Positions 16,850 to 25,749 of a stretch of DNA of 64,000 bases are shown here, piece by piece. Source of the DNA: Merdiplasma sp905207905 (GTDB lineage Bacteria; Bacillota; Clostridia; Lachnospirales; Lachnospiraceae); the NCBI GenBank assembly GCA_902475025.1, contig CABRXX010000004.1, forward strand, positions 1-64,000, given 5' to 3'. Positions within the stretch are counted from its first letter, which is position 1; every line of letters begins with the position of its first letter. The notes under the pieces are model-generated. The model was not told the origin of the DNA. It did no database searches and saw nothing but the letters and a program-made list of their open reading frames with translations. Made by a program: the position numbers and the translations under genes.

Positions 16850-17053
16850 ATGCCAGTAGGTAATCCGAAGCCGCAGACCATTGCCACAAAGAAATATGAA
16901 GAGAAAGCCGGGTTTATATCGAAGTCTTATAAGCTGCGCAGGGAACTGACAGAAAAATTTGCCCAGGCCTGCAAAAAGCGGGGGGTGAGTGCTGCTGGAC
17001 AGATCACGGTGATGATGCAGGCATTCATTGAGGAAGTAAATAGGGAAGAGTAA
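16850..17053 (+). CDS. Ribbon-helix-helix-like small protein
   Basis: 67 residues. ATG 16850 is preferred because GGGAGGA lies 9 bp before it; the frame extends to a TTG at 16823 without a ribosome site. SKSYKLRRELTEKFAQACKK, then a GVSAAGQITVMMQAFI helix, resembles an Arc/CopG-type fold. Ends before a strong terminator. DNA binding is inferred. Confidence 0.6.
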   Translation: MPVGNPKPQTIATKKYEEKAGFISKSYKLRRELTEKFAQACKKRGVSAAGQITVMMQAFIEEVNREE

Positions 17054-17062
17054 ACCAAACAA

Positions 17063-17097
17063 AAACTGCTGACTGTATAACGGTCGGCAGTTTTTTT
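17063..17097 (+). terminator. Rho-independent terminator
   Basis: AAACTGCTGAC and GGTCGGCAGTTT pair around TGTATAAC, followed by seven T. It separates the small regulator gene from the next block. Confidence 0.85.
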
Positions 17098-17117
17098 GTG
17101 GGCAAAGGGAGGGATAG

Positions 17118-17345
17118 ATGGAAGATTGTAAATTGGAATTAACCGTCAGGAACGGGAAGGTAGATATGCGGGCGGAGCATGTGTCGCTGGAAGATATGAC
17201 CGCGATCTGTGGCGTGCTGCAGGTCATGGTGGGGCGCAATGCAATGGCACGCGGCGCGGACATTGAGACGATAAAAGACAAACTGCTGGATGTCTATCTG
17301 GCAGCAATGAACGATCTGGAGAGACAGGGAGGAGATGGAACATGA
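17118..17345 (+). CDS. Hypothetical phage protein
   Basis: 75 residues (MEDCKLELTVRNGKVDMRAE start, mixed strand then helices, LEDMTAICGVLQVMVG). GGGAGGG ribosome site. Overlaps the next gene by 4 bp (ATGA), so they are coupled. No family recognised. Confidence 0.6.
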   Translation: MEDCKLELTVRNGKVDMRAEHVSLEDMTAICGVLQVMVGRNAMARGADIETIKDKLLDVYLAAMNDLERQGGDGT

Positions 17346-17707
17346 CGAAAAAGGAGAGAGTAGAACGGGCAAGGATGAAAAAGCAGATGCAGGCCGAGGG
17401 GATCCTTCCGCCGGATAAAAAGAAGCTGAACCGGAAGAAATTTGTGGAAGAGGCAAGAAGCGAATGGAATAATCGGGATAAGGACTGTTACACATGGGTG
17501 ATCTATTTGATGGAGGCAATCAGTATCATGATCGGAGATGTAGAGCAGAGGACTCTGCGGGTATCTTCTGAAGCAGTAGGTGCAGCGAAGTGTCTGAAGC
17601 TGGCTGTACGGTTAAAAGAGTTCCATGAAATGATCAGGGGACGGGGAGACACTACCTATAAGATCAAGGAGAAATATGACTACATCCGGGACATTATAGA
17701 AGCATAA
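17342..17707 (+). CDS. Hypothetical phage protein
   Basis: 121 residues with a very basic first third (MTKKERVERARMKKQMQAEG, then KKKLNRKKF) and a helical remainder with two Cys. ATGA overlap with the upstream gene. It lies in the middle region, before the lysis genes. No family recognised; nucleic-acid binding is conceivable from composition only. Confidence 0.55.
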   Translation: MTKKERVERARMKKQMQAEGILPPDKKKLNRKKFVEEARSEWNNRDKDCYTWVIYLMEAISIMIGDVEQRTLRVSSEAVGAAKCLKLAVRLKEFHEMIRGRGDTTYKIKEKYDYIRDIIEA

Positions 17708-17722
17708 AGGGGGAATGAAGGA

Positions 17723-17986
17723 ATGGATCAGTATAAGAAATTGTCATCACACGGGAGCATCAATATTCCGGCAGCAATGCGCCGGGAGCTGGGGCTGGAG
17801 CCAAAGGATCCCATGATCGTTAGTACCAACGGAGAAGGGGACATCATCCTGAAGCCGTATGTACCGCGCTGCATGTACTGCAAAAGTCAGGAGGATGTAC
17901 ATAAAGTATTTGGGCGGAATGTATGCACTGGTTGTGCAAGGAAGGTGTATGAGCTGTTAGAAAAAGGAGGAAAAGACAATGGATGA
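17723..17986 (+). CDS. AbrB/SpoVT-type regulator with zinc ribbon
   Basis: 87 residues. The N-terminal swapped-hairpin segment LSSHGSINIPAAMRRELGLE with NGEGDIILKPY (residues 6-48) is AbrB/MazE-like. The C-terminus has CMYC and CTGC pairs (residues about 52-55 and 71-74) that could hold zinc, then a helix. Likely DNA binding. Overlaps the next gene by 8 bp. Confidence 0.75.
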   Translation: MDQYKKLSSHGSINIPAAMRRELGLEPKDPMIVSTNGEGDIILKPYVPRCMYCKSQEDVHKVFGRNVCTGCARKVYELLEKGGKDNG

Positions 17987-18641
17987 ACTGAAGCAGAAGA
18001 CTAGCGCAGAGCTGGTGGATGAGTTGGTGCAGCTGGATCGGCTGCGTTTGCAGACCGCCAGGAACATATCCAAATATCAGGCGGAGCTGCAGGCCCGGGG
18101 AATCAGCATTATGGAAGACCGCAACAAGCAGTACACAAGATTTTATGGAAGTATGGGAGCTGCGGCATCCGTTACAGACCGGCAGAGCCTGGATATCTTG
18201 AATCCGGATCGGTTGAAGCTGTGCGTATCCGAAGGGGTCTGGAAGAAGAACGTTACAGTGACGATGGAAACAAAGTATAAATGCAGCGCTAATTTTGAGC
18301 GTATGCTGAAAGCTCTTTTTACGGATGACTACACATTTGAAATGGATCTGGAGGAGTTTTTAGACAGCCAGATGCACATCCTGCCGGATACGAAGCAGAA
18401 GAAGCTGCTGCTGAAGAAGTTAAGCGGAGACTATGAAAAGGATCGGAAGAACCTGGCGGCTATATTTGATACGGAATGCGACTGGGATGTGGAACTGTAT
18501 TACATCCATAAGATCAAGAACGCAGAGCTGATCCGTGCGTTTTTGCCGGATGATATGCTGGATGCAACGATCCGAGAGCTGAAGAAGTGCGTGATTGTAG
18601 ATAGTAAAACAGCAATTACGCTGGATTATAAGGAGGATTGA
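17979..18641 (+). CDS. Hypothetical phage protein, helical
   Basis: 220 residues. The N-terminal coiled-coil-like helix (ELKQKTSAELVDELVQLDRL) is followed by a mixed domain rich in Lys, Asp and Glu. GAAAAAGGAGGAAAAG ribosome site inside the preceding gene. Stop TGA at 18639-18641 precedes the endolysin start. No family recognised. Confidence 0.6.
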   Translation: MDELKQKTSAELVDELVQLDRLRLQTARNISKYQAELQARGISIMEDRNKQYTRFYGSMGAAASVTDRQSLDILNPDRLKLCVSEGVWKKNVTVTMETKYKCSANFERMLKALFTDDYTFEMDLEEFLDSQMHILPDTKQKKLLLKKLSGDYEKDRKNLAAIFDTECDWDVELYYIHKIKNAELIRAFLPDDMLDATIRELKKCVIVDSKTAITLDYKED

Positions 18642-18646
18642 TAGAC

Positions 18647-20374
18647 ATGGCAAAGAAAAAGTTGTTGATTATTGCAGGTCACGGAGAAGGCGATCCGGGA
18701 GCCTGCAGCGTGTGGGGACAGGAAGCAGATTATACAAGAGAACTGGCAACGATGGTGAAGAAATCCATTGGCAGCAAGATGTCCGTGACCATGTATGACC
18801 AGAAAAAGAACTGTTATGCGCAGAGCAAGCGCGGCAATGTGCCGGAATATGCAAAGTATGACATGACCTTAGAGATCCATTTTAATGCGAAAGCAAAGAA
18901 GGATCCGTATGGGGACAGACGGTTTACCGGAGTCGGCGGTTACATCCATCCGGACAACGCCGGACGGAAGGTGGCACAGGCGATCATTGCCCGGGTGGTG
19001 GCGATCGGATTTAAAGAGTGGCTGCTGGATACCAGCACGGGGCTTCTGAACCTGAACAATGCGCAGCGCCAAGGAGCAAAGTATTTCCTTCTGGAGACGG
19101 CGTTTATTGATGATGGGGATGACATGAATTTCTATAAAGAAAATCAGGAAGCGTTTGCCAAAGCGATTGCGCAGGGCATCATGGACGGACTGGGAATGGC
19201 TTCTGCTGCCGGAGATGTGCCACAGAAAGAATATTGGAGGGTACGGAAAGCCTGGGAGGATACAGCAAGCCAAAAATATGCCATGGATAGCAAAGAGGCT
19301 GCCATTAAGGTCTGCCCGACTGGTTACAGTGTGTTTGATCCATCCGGCAAGTGTGTTTACACCAAGGAAGCATACGGCACACAGGCCCGATCCTTTGAGG
19401 GGTGTGAGGAATCAGAGTATATTGAAGCAGTTGGTGCGATGTATACAGAAGATGAGCGTAAAAACGGTATCCTTGCCTGCGTATCCATTGCCCAGTCCAT
19501 ACTGGAGAGCGGCTATGGGCAGACGGATCTGGCGCAGATCGGCAACAACATGCATGGCATGAAATGCACATTGTCCGGGAATACCTGGGCAGGCACAACA
19601 TGGAATGGCAGCAGTTTCTATGAAAAACTATCACCAGAGGTGGAGAATGGCCAGGAAGTGATGCGCAGATCTAAGTTCCGCTGCTATGAATGTATCGAGG
19701 AGTCCATTGCCGATCATGCTGCCTATCTTTTAAATGCAGCAAACGGGAACAAGCGCAGGTTTGAAGGGATACAGGGAGAGCAGGATTATCGGAAGGCGAT
19801 CCAGATCATTAAAGCAGGTGGGTACGCAACGGATCCGGAATATGTCAATAAGATCTGCAGCATCATTGAACGCTGGGATCTGACACGGTTTAATGCAGGG
19901 AACAGCGATCCAGAGGAACAGCCGGAAGTACCAGAGCAAAAGCCGGATACCCCGGAGTTTGGAGATCAGGAGGAGGCTGGACAGGTGCTGTATGGTATCT
20001 TTACGGATGCGGATATCCTGTCGATCCTGGCTGAGCCGCAGAAGGCTGGAAAGGTGGTCGGGTACATTCAGGAACCAGTGGGAAAAAAGAAAGAGTACCA
20101 CATCGTAGAAGAAAAGAACGGGTACGGAAAGCTGTTAAGCGGAGCTGGCTGGGTGGATCTGGCGCATGTGAAGAAATGGCTGTATGCAGCCAAGACAACC
20201 TGTGACGTATTGAACATCCGCAAAAAGGCATCCATTGACTCGCCGATTGTTGGAACAATCAGCGAGCCGGAGGGCAGGAAGGTGCCGTACCATATTGACA
20301 GGGAAAAGGACGGGTTTGGTCATCTGGTGAGCGGAGCTGGCTGGGTGAGCATTAATTATATTAAAAAGGTGTGA
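18647..20374 (+). CDS. Endolysin: amidase, glucosaminidase and SH3-like repeats
   Basis: 575 residues from ATG 18647, 10 bp after AAGGAGG (a TTG at 18638 is too close). Residues about 1-185 form a zinc amidase_3 domain: AGHGEGDPGA, EADYTREL, EIHFNAKA and LLETAFIDD supply the His/Glu ligands. Residues about 255-420 form a GH73/FlgJ-type glucosaminidase (ACVSIAQSILESGYGQ, IGNNMHGMK). The C-terminus has two SH3-like repeats, each with a (L/H)LLSGAGWV or LVSGAGWV end. It cleaves two bonds in peptidoglycan at lysis. The position before mor is unusual, since the holin is after it. Confidence 0.9.
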   Translation: MAKKKLLIIAGHGEGDPGACSVWGQEADYTRELATMVKKSIGSKMSVTMYDQKKNCYAQSKRGNVPEYAKYDMTLEIHFNAKAKKDPYGDRRFTGVGGYIHPDNAGRKVAQAIIARVVAIGFKEWLLDTSTGLLNLNNAQRQGAKYFLLETAFIDDGDDMNFYKENQEAFAKAIAQGIMDGLGMASAAGDVPQKEYWRVRKAWEDTASQKYAMDSKEAAIKVCPTGYSVFDPSGKCVYTKEAYGTQARSFEGCEESEYIEAVGAMYTEDERKNGILACVSIAQSILESGYGQTDLAQIGNNMHGMKCTLSGNTWAGTTWNGSSFYEKLSPEVENGQEVMRRSKFRCYECIEESIADHAAYLLNAANGNKRRFEGIQGEQDYRKAIQIIKAGGYATDPEYVNKICSIIERWDLTRFNAGNSDPEEQPEVPEQKPDTPEFGDQEEAGQVLYGIFTDADILSILAEPQKAGKVVGYIQEPVGKKKEYHIVEEKNGYGKLLSGAGWVDLAHVKKWLYAAKTTCDVLNIRKKASIDSPIVGTISEPEGRKVPYHIDREKDGFGHLVSGAGWVSINYIKKV

Positions 20375-20379
20375 TAAGA

Positions 20380-20712
20380 ATGGATCAGAATATGCGGGAT
20401 CTGCTGGATGATACAACCTGGGAGGATATCCCGGAGAGCTGCCAGCCCATTGTGGCGATTATCGGGATGGAAAAATTTTTTGCATTGTCTGAGTATGCGC
20501 AGGGGGATGCACTGTATATCCCAAAGCCGGACAGCATCGTCACCCCGGCGCGCAACCGGAAGATCAAAAAGGAGTGGAATGGTTACAACATACGGGAATT
20601 AGCGGACAAATACGGACTGACGCCCAACCGGATCCGCAGCATCCTGAAGGATGAGCAGGTTTTCGGGCAGGTTTCGATGTTCGATCCGGATTTTAAACTG
20701 TATGAGGAGTAA
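20380..20712 (+). CDS. mor: Mor-family activator of middle/late transcription
   Basis: 110 residues from ATG 20380 behind AAAGGTG. The dimerisation part (CQPIVAIIGMEKFFALSEYA) and a C-terminal helix-turn-helix (NIRELADKYGLTPNRIRSIL) match Mor/C. It is the last gene before a terminator and the holin-to-tail late operon, which it presumably activates. Confidence 0.88.
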   Translation: MDQNMRDLLDDTTWEDIPESCQPIVAIIGMEKFFALSEYAQGDALYIPKPDSIVTPARNRKIKKEWNGYNIRELADKYGLTPNRIRSILKDEQVFGQVSMFDPDFKLYEE

Positions 20713-20763
20713 ATTTTTTTCTGAAATGTATTAATAAAAGGTTATCAGACAAATCGGTACACT

Positions 20764-20797
20764 AGGAGCATAGCTTAGCTATGCTCCTAAATTTTTT
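20764..20797 (+). terminator. Strong hairpin terminator between mor and the late genes
   Basis: Perfect 11-bp stem AGGAGCATAGC/GCTATGCTCCT with loop TTA, then AAATTTTTT. A TACACT at about 20758 could be a -10 for a Mor-dependent late promoter, in which case the hairpin would lie in the late leader. Confidence 0.85.
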
Positions 20798-20816
20798 GTC
20801 GGGAAAGGGGAACAAC

Positions 20817-21155
20817 ATGGAAGTTTTAAATGCATTGGAAGTGGAAACGGTGATGGATGTCACCAAGCTGGTAGCCTTGATCGGGGTGCTGGCATTTATC
20901 GTATCCTGTATCGCAGAGGTACTAAAGCACATCAAGTGGCTGGATACGGTGCTGCCTACTGGGATGGTGGTGATTATATTGTCATTGGTGATCTGTCCGG
21001 TGGCGATTTTGGGCATGCTTGCGTATGCTGGGCAGCCGATCACCTGGTTTATGGTGTTTGCTTCCTTCATCGCCGCGTTTATCGTGGCCCTGGTGTCTAT
21101 GGACGGCTGGGAACGCGTGACAGAGCTTGCCGGGAAGCTGATCAAGAGGGAATGA
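20817..21155 (+). CDS. Phage holin
   Basis: 112 residues from ATG 20817 behind AAAGGGG. Three hydrophobic helices (LVALIGVLAFIVSCIAEVL, MVVIILSLVICPVAILGML, WFMVFASFIAAFIVALVSM) and a charged C-terminal helix ending LIKRE fit a class I holin. It forms the pore that releases or activates the endolysin at 18647. Confidence 0.82.
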   Translation: MEVLNALEVETVMDVTKLVALIGVLAFIVSCIAEVLKHIKWLDTVLPTGMVVIILSLVICPVAILGMLAYAGQPITWFMVFASFIAAFIVALVSMDGWERVTELAGKLIKRE

Positions 21156-21156
21156 T

Positions 21157-21516
21157 ATGGAATACGCCATTACATTTGCGGACGTGATGACCGGACTGAT
21201 CGGCATCGGGCTGGGAGTGTTCGGGTGGCTGGTAAAAAACTGGATCAGCGGCGTCTTGAGAAGTAACGAGGAAACGAAGGTACAGGTCAAGGGAATCGAC
21301 AAAAAAATAGATGAGCGTATCAAGGCTTTAGATGAAAAAACAGACCGGGAGATCCGACAGATGGAACGGGAGATCAATGACTTTAAGTCTGACTTTGCCA
21401 CAACCTTTGTTCTGAGAGAAGACTACTTCCGGGCCATGAACAAGATGGAGGATTCCATCCGGAATATTGATCAAAAAATAGACCGGCTGCTGTTAAAGGG
21501 CGGCGGGAAGGAATGA
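21157..21516 (+). CDS. Membrane-anchored coiled-coil protein
   Basis: 119 residues. One N-terminal membrane helix (ADVMTGLIGIGLGVFGWLVK) precedes a long charged coiled coil with heptads (IDKKIDERIKALDEKTDREI, IDQKIDRLLLK). Starts 1 bp after the holin gene. The Mu-like equivalent is a small membrane/coiled-coil protein near the lysis genes (DUF2730 type), possibly accessory to lysis. Exact family not certain. Confidence 0.65.
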   Translation: MEYAITFADVMTGLIGIGLGVFGWLVKNWISGVLRSNEETKVQVKGIDKKIDERIKALDEKTDREIRQMEREINDFKSDFATTFVLREDYFRAMNKMEDSIRNIDQKIDRLLLKGGGKE

Positions 21517-21526
21517 GGTGAGAAGA

Positions 21527-21841
21527 ATGAACGAGGCAGAGCGGGCGGAGGTGAAGCGCAACAAGGCAGTACGGGGCTACATTATCCGCTGCCTGGTAAA
21601 GGGATTTAATAACTCTGCACTGACACGCCAGGTGTCCAATGCCATGATCGCTTCCGGGCTGATCATATCGCCGGACATCTCTAAGTATATCGACTACCTG
21701 CATGATGCCGGGTACATCGAATTTACGGATGATCGGGTGACCGCTTATAACGCTTACGCTGAGGACGCAGTGATCCGTTTGACTAAAGAAGGCGTTGATC
21801 TGGCGGAGGGGACGATCAGCGATCCGGGGGTGGACATCTGA
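21527..21841 (+). CDS. VpaChn25_0724-like winged-helix phage protein
   Basis: 104 residues from ATG 21527 (GAGGTGAG 6 bp upstream, better than the GTG at 21518). Helices with YIIRCLVKGFNNSALTRQV are followed by a wing and LTKEGVDLAEGTISDPGVDI, the C-terminal pattern of this Mu-like family (Mu gp25/26 region). The stop overlaps the next ATG by 1 bp. Role in packaging unknown. Confidence 0.7.
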   Translation: MNEAERAEVKRNKAVRGYIIRCLVKGFNNSALTRQVSNAMIASGLIISPDISKYIDYLHDAGYIEFTDDRVTAYNAYAEDAVIRLTKEGVDLAEGTISDPGVDI

Positions 21842-22404
21842 TGGCGAAGCAGCGCAGGAAGACCCGGATATCGTCAAAGGTAGATGAGCTGCCGGAGGAG
21901 ATCCGGACAAATGTAGATGTGATGCTGGCAGATACAGCGAACACCTACCAGGGGATCAGTGACTGGCTAAAATCGATGGGGTATGACGTATCCAAATCCG
22001 CTGTGGGACGGTATGCCATGCGATCTAATACGGCGATGCAGAGGCTGCTGGAGGCGCAGCGGCAAACAGAGAAGCTGGTGCAGGTGGTGAAACAGAATCC
22101 AGAGGCAGATTATACAGAGGCCGGGATGCGGATGCTGATGGACGGCCTGATCAACAAGATGGCAACGGCGGAGGAAGAGTTTGACGCTATGCCGCTGGAT
22201 AAAGCAGGGCGGTTGCTGGCGTCCTTAAGCCGTACAAAGGTCTATAAAGACAAGGTACGGCAGGAAATGCAGAAAAAGACGGATCTAGCATTCCGGGAAA
22301 TGGAAGGACGGATCCTGAAGATCATACGGCAGGACGCAGAGGCTGCTGAGCAGCTTCGGACGATCCTGAAGGATGCAAGGGACAGGATGATGCAGGATGA
22401 TTGA
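21841..22404 (+). CDS. DUF3486 protein, probable small terminase (Mu gp27-like)
   Basis: 187 residues. The basic start (MAKQRRKTRISSKVDELPEE), a helix-turn-helix type segment (TYQGISDWLKSMGYDVSKSA) and a long helical C-terminus match DUF3486. In Mu-like phages it pairs with the large terminase for DNA packaging. Overlaps the large terminase gene by 8 bp. Confidence 0.85.
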   Translation: MAKQRRKTRISSKVDELPEEIRTNVDVMLADTANTYQGISDWLKSMGYDVSKSAVGRYAMRSNTAMQRLLEAQRQTEKLVQVVKQNPEADYTEAGMRMLMDGLINKMATAEEEFDAMPLDKAGRLLASLSRTKVYKDKVRQEMQKKTDLAFREMEGRILKIIRQDAEAAEQLRTILKDARDRMMQDD

Positions 22405-24157
22405 TCTGGAGCGGTGGATCTTAGAGCTGGATGACGGGGAAGAGCGGGAAGCGCAGAGACAGCAGGAAAGCAGCGGAGCGCTGTTTGAGCAGTATGTGTT
22501 AAGGAAAGACACGCCATATCGCCGGGAACTGCTGGAACAATACCGAAGCGGTGCGGCGCTGACCGGAAAAGACGGGCTGCGTAAGAAACTGGCGGCAGTC
22601 GATCTGGCATACTTTGGCCGAGCCTATCTGCCCCACTATTTTGTCCGGGAATCTCCGGATTTTCATGGGGAGCTGGATGAGATCTGGGTAGAAGGCGTTC
22701 TGAAACATAAAAATCCGTATACGGATGCAGCGCAGATCAGCCGGATGGATGGCAGTAACTGGGCGATCGCAGCGCCCAGAGGACACGCAAAATCTACTAC
22801 ATTTACCTTTAAAGACTCCTTACACGCTGCATTATATGCTTATAAGCATTACATCCTGATCCTCTCAGACAGTACGGAGCAGGCAGAGGCGTTTCTGGAG
22901 GATATCAAAACCGAATTGGAGGATAATGCCTATATCATCGAGGATTTTGGGCATCTGAAAGGGGACTCTACATGGAAAACCGGGACGATCAAAGCTACCA
23001 ACGGCGTGAAGATCGATGCGATCGGATCCGGCAAGAAGATCCGAGGCAGGAAGAACCGGTCATGGCGTCCCGATCTGATCGTGCTGGATGACATTGAGAA
23101 TGATGAGAATGTGGCCACGCCGGAGCAGCGCAGGAAGCTTAAGAGCTGGTTTGACAAGGCGGTGTTAAAGGCGGGCGATACCTATACCGATGTGATGTAT
23201 GTCGGGACAATCCTGCACTATGATTCCCTGCTTGCCGGAAAGCTGCAAAATCCCGGATTTAAAAGCCGAAAGTATCGGGCAGTGATAGCAGACTCTCTGC
23301 ATCCGGAGTTGTGGGAGGCATGGGAGAAGATCTACACGAACTTGTTTAACGATTCGCATGAAGCGGATGCGGAAGCGTTTTTTGAAGCGAATAAGGAAGA
23401 AATGCTGGAAGGCACGCAGGTACTGTGGGAGGCGAAGCTGCCGTACTACAAGCTGATGAAAATGAAGGTGGATGAAGGCACGGCATCATTTAACAGTGAG
23501 CTTCAGAATGATCCGATTGATCCGGACAACGCAGACTTTAACGAGGAATGGTTTGTCTACTACGAGGACGGCGAGGTAGATTTTAAGGATCCTAAGTTTC
23601 TGTTTATTGGTGGGAATGATCCATCCCTTGGGAAGAATGCAAAAGCAGATACCAGTTCGATCATCACATTAGCGCTGGATACCAAGAGCGGCTATAAGTA
23701 CGTGGTGTATGCGGACATTGCAAAGCGCAATCCGGACAAGATCATTGAGGACATTTTTGATACTGATAAGCGCCTGCACCGGGAATATGGAAAAGGCTAC
23801 TATTCCTTCGGCGTAGAGGATGTGCAGTTTCAGTATTATTTCAAACAGGTGATGGCGCAAAAATCCGCAGAACAGGGTATTTACCTTCCAATCGAGGGAA
23901 TCACCAGTACCTCCAATAAGGTGCTGCGTATCCGGTCGCTACAGCCGGAGGTCAAGAACGGATACATCCGGTTCCAGCAGCGGCAGAAGACATTGCTCCA
24001 GCAGATGCAGGAGTTTCCCATGGGGAAAAATGATGATGCGCCGGATGGGCTGCACATGGCAGTTCTGATGGCAAACAAAGTGAAAGCAGCGGGGCATCAG
24101 ATTGGGTACAAGAGTGTTGGTAAGAGGCTGCTGCGGTGGAAGAGAGGAGCCTACTGA
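22397..24157 (+). CDS. Terminase large subunit (Mu gp28-like)
   Basis: 586 residues. The ATPase half contains AAPRGHAKSTTFTF (Walker A-like, residues about 125-138) and DLIVLDDIEND (Walker B, about 225-235). The nuclease half contains FIGGNDPSLGKNAKADTSSI (about 398-417), an RNase H-like acidic site, and VEDVQFQ. It packages DNA into proheads and cuts host-joined DNA at headful. The stop overlaps the portal start (TGATG). Confidence 0.92.
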   Translation: MIDLERWILELDDGEEREAQRQQESSGALFEQYVLRKDTPYRRELLEQYRSGAALTGKDGLRKKLAAVDLAYFGRAYLPHYFVRESPDFHGELDEIWVEGVLKHKNPYTDAAQISRMDGSNWAIAAPRGHAKSTTFTFKDSLHAALYAYKHYILILSDSTEQAEAFLEDIKTELEDNAYIIEDFGHLKGDSTWKTGTIKATNGVKIDAIGSGKKIRGRKNRSWRPDLIVLDDIENDENVATPEQRRKLKSWFDKAVLKAGDTYTDVMYVGTILHYDSLLAGKLQNPGFKSRKYRAVIADSLHPELWEAWEKIYTNLFNDSHEADAEAFFEANKEEMLEGTQVLWEAKLPYYKLMKMKVDEGTASFNSELQNDPIDPDNADFNEEWFVYYEDGEVDFKDPKFLFIGGNDPSLGKNAKADTSSIITLALDTKSGYKYVVYADIAKRNPDKIIEDIFDTDKRLHREYGKGYYSFGVEDVQFQYYFKQVMAQKSAEQGIYLPIEGITSTSNKVLRIRSLQPEVKNGYIRFQQRQKTLLQQMQEFPMGKNDDAPDGLHMAVLMANKVKAAGHQIGYKSVGKRLLRWKRGAY

Positions 24158-25749
24158 TGGCGAAGAAGAAAAAGAAACAGGGAAAGATCCGTAATGAGCC
24201 ATACGATCCGGAGAAAGCGGATGGCAGTGTCCGTCCGGTGTATGCACGGATCGCAGCGAAAGAGGCGTCTGATAAATACAGCGAGTATCCGTCCAATGGA
24301 TTGACGCCGGTACGGCTGGCGCAGATATTCCGGGAATCGGATGACGGGGATGTGAGACGTCAGATGGAACTGTTTGAAGAGATGGAGGAGAAGGATCCCC
24401 ATTTATTCTCTCAGCTTCAGACCCGAAAACAGGCAGTCACGGGGCTGGACTGGGAGGTGCAGCCGGTATCTCCGGATCCCAAGGATAAGCAGATTGCACA
24501 GTGGGTGCAGGATCAGATGAAGGGCATGGAGAACCTTAACGGGATCCTGCTGGATCTGCTGGATGCCATCGGCAAAGGCATCTCTGTCATGGAAATCCTG
24601 TGGGACGTGGATGGACAGAATCAGATGGTCATATCGGATATCCTGCAGGTGCATCCAAAAAAGCTGATGTGGGATGCCATCACAGATGAGATGCGGATCT
24701 GTACGGAGGCCCATCCAGAAGGGATCAGCCTGCCTCACAACAAATTTGTAGTGCATCGATACAAGGCTAAATCCGGGCATGACAGCCGTGCTGGGATCCT
24801 TCGGGTGGTGAGTTGGATGTATTTGTTCAAAAACTATTCGCTTAAGGACTGGGTAGCATTTTGTGAAGTTTACGGGATGCCGCTGCGGTTGGGAAAGTAT
24901 GATGCATCGGCGAGTGAAGCGGATAAACGGGCGTTGATGGAGGCGATCGTGTCATTGGGATCGGATGCCGCCGGGATTGTACCATCGTCAACGTCCATTG
25001 AATTTATTGAAGCGGAGAACAAAAATGGAGCAACGGATACCTACGAGAAGCTGGCACGCTACTGTGATGAGCAGATCAGTAAGGCGATTTTAGGACAGAC
25101 ATTGACCTCCGACAGCGGTGGCGGATCCTACGCCCAGTCAAAAACGCACGATGAGGTGCGGCATGATCTGACGGTGGCAGATGCCAAGGCGCTGTCCATG
25201 ACGATCCGGCGGGATATCATCGGCCCGCTGGTGGAGTATAACTTTGGCCCGGAAGCAGATTTGCCGCTCTTTGAGATTGCCTGTGAGGATCCGGAGGATC
25301 TGATGCAGACCGCTGAGATTTATGTGAAGGTCAGAAATGAGCTTGGCGTGCCGATCGCAATGGATCATATCTATAAAAAATTCGGAATTCCGAAGCCGGA
25401 ATCGGGGGAAGCGGTGATCCCGGGGCAGTCATCCGATATGCCGCAGCCGGGCGAGTCTGGTCTAGTGGGTATGAAAACGCCGGATCCGGAACAGGAGACG
25501 GAGGTACAGGATCAGATTGACCAGATTGTAGAGCTGTCTGTCCAGAATGCCGGGGAGGTGTTTCGGCAGATGACCGCGCCGATCCGGAAGTTAGTGGACG
25601 AATGTGACGATATGCAAGCGCTAAAAGCGAAGCTGGAGGATGCGGATACGGTGCGCAGAATCTACGAGGAAATGGATCTGGAAGCGTTTACCGATTATCT
25701 GCATCAGGGGATCTATTTTGCGGAACTGATCGGAAGGAGCGAGGGATGA
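24157..25749 (+). CDS. Portal protein (DUF935, Mu gp29-like)
   Basis: 530 residues from ATG 24157, which overlaps the terminase stop and follows AGAGGAG. QLQTRKQAVTGLDWEVQPVS and the RDIIGPLVEYNFGPEADLPL region are typical of DUF935 portals; the C-terminus is an acidic helical tail. It forms the dodecameric ring for DNA entry and head-tail joining. Confidence 0.92.
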   Translation: MAKKKKKQGKIRNEPYDPEKADGSVRPVYARIAAKEASDKYSEYPSNGLTPVRLAQIFRESDDGDVRRQMELFEEMEEKDPHLFSQLQTRKQAVTGLDWEVQPVSPDPKDKQIAQWVQDQMKGMENLNGILLDLLDAIGKGISVMEILWDVDGQNQMVISDILQVHPKKLMWDAITDEMRICTEAHPEGISLPHNKFVVHRYKAKSGHDSRAGILRVVSWMYLFKNYSLKDWVAFCEVYGMPLRLGKYDASASEADKRALMEAIVSLGSDAAGIVPSSTSIEFIEAENKNGATDTYEKLARYCDEQISKAILGQTLTSDSGGGSYAQSKTHDEVRHDLTVADAKALSMTIRRDIIGPLVEYNFGPEADLPLFEIACEDPEDLMQTAEIYVKVRNELGVPIAMDHIYKKFGIPKPESGEAVIPGQSSDMPQPGESGLVGMKTPDPEQETEVQDQIDQIVELSVQNAGEVFRQMTAPIRKLVDECDDMQALKAKLEDADTVRRIYEEMDLEAFTDYLHQGIYFAELIGRSEG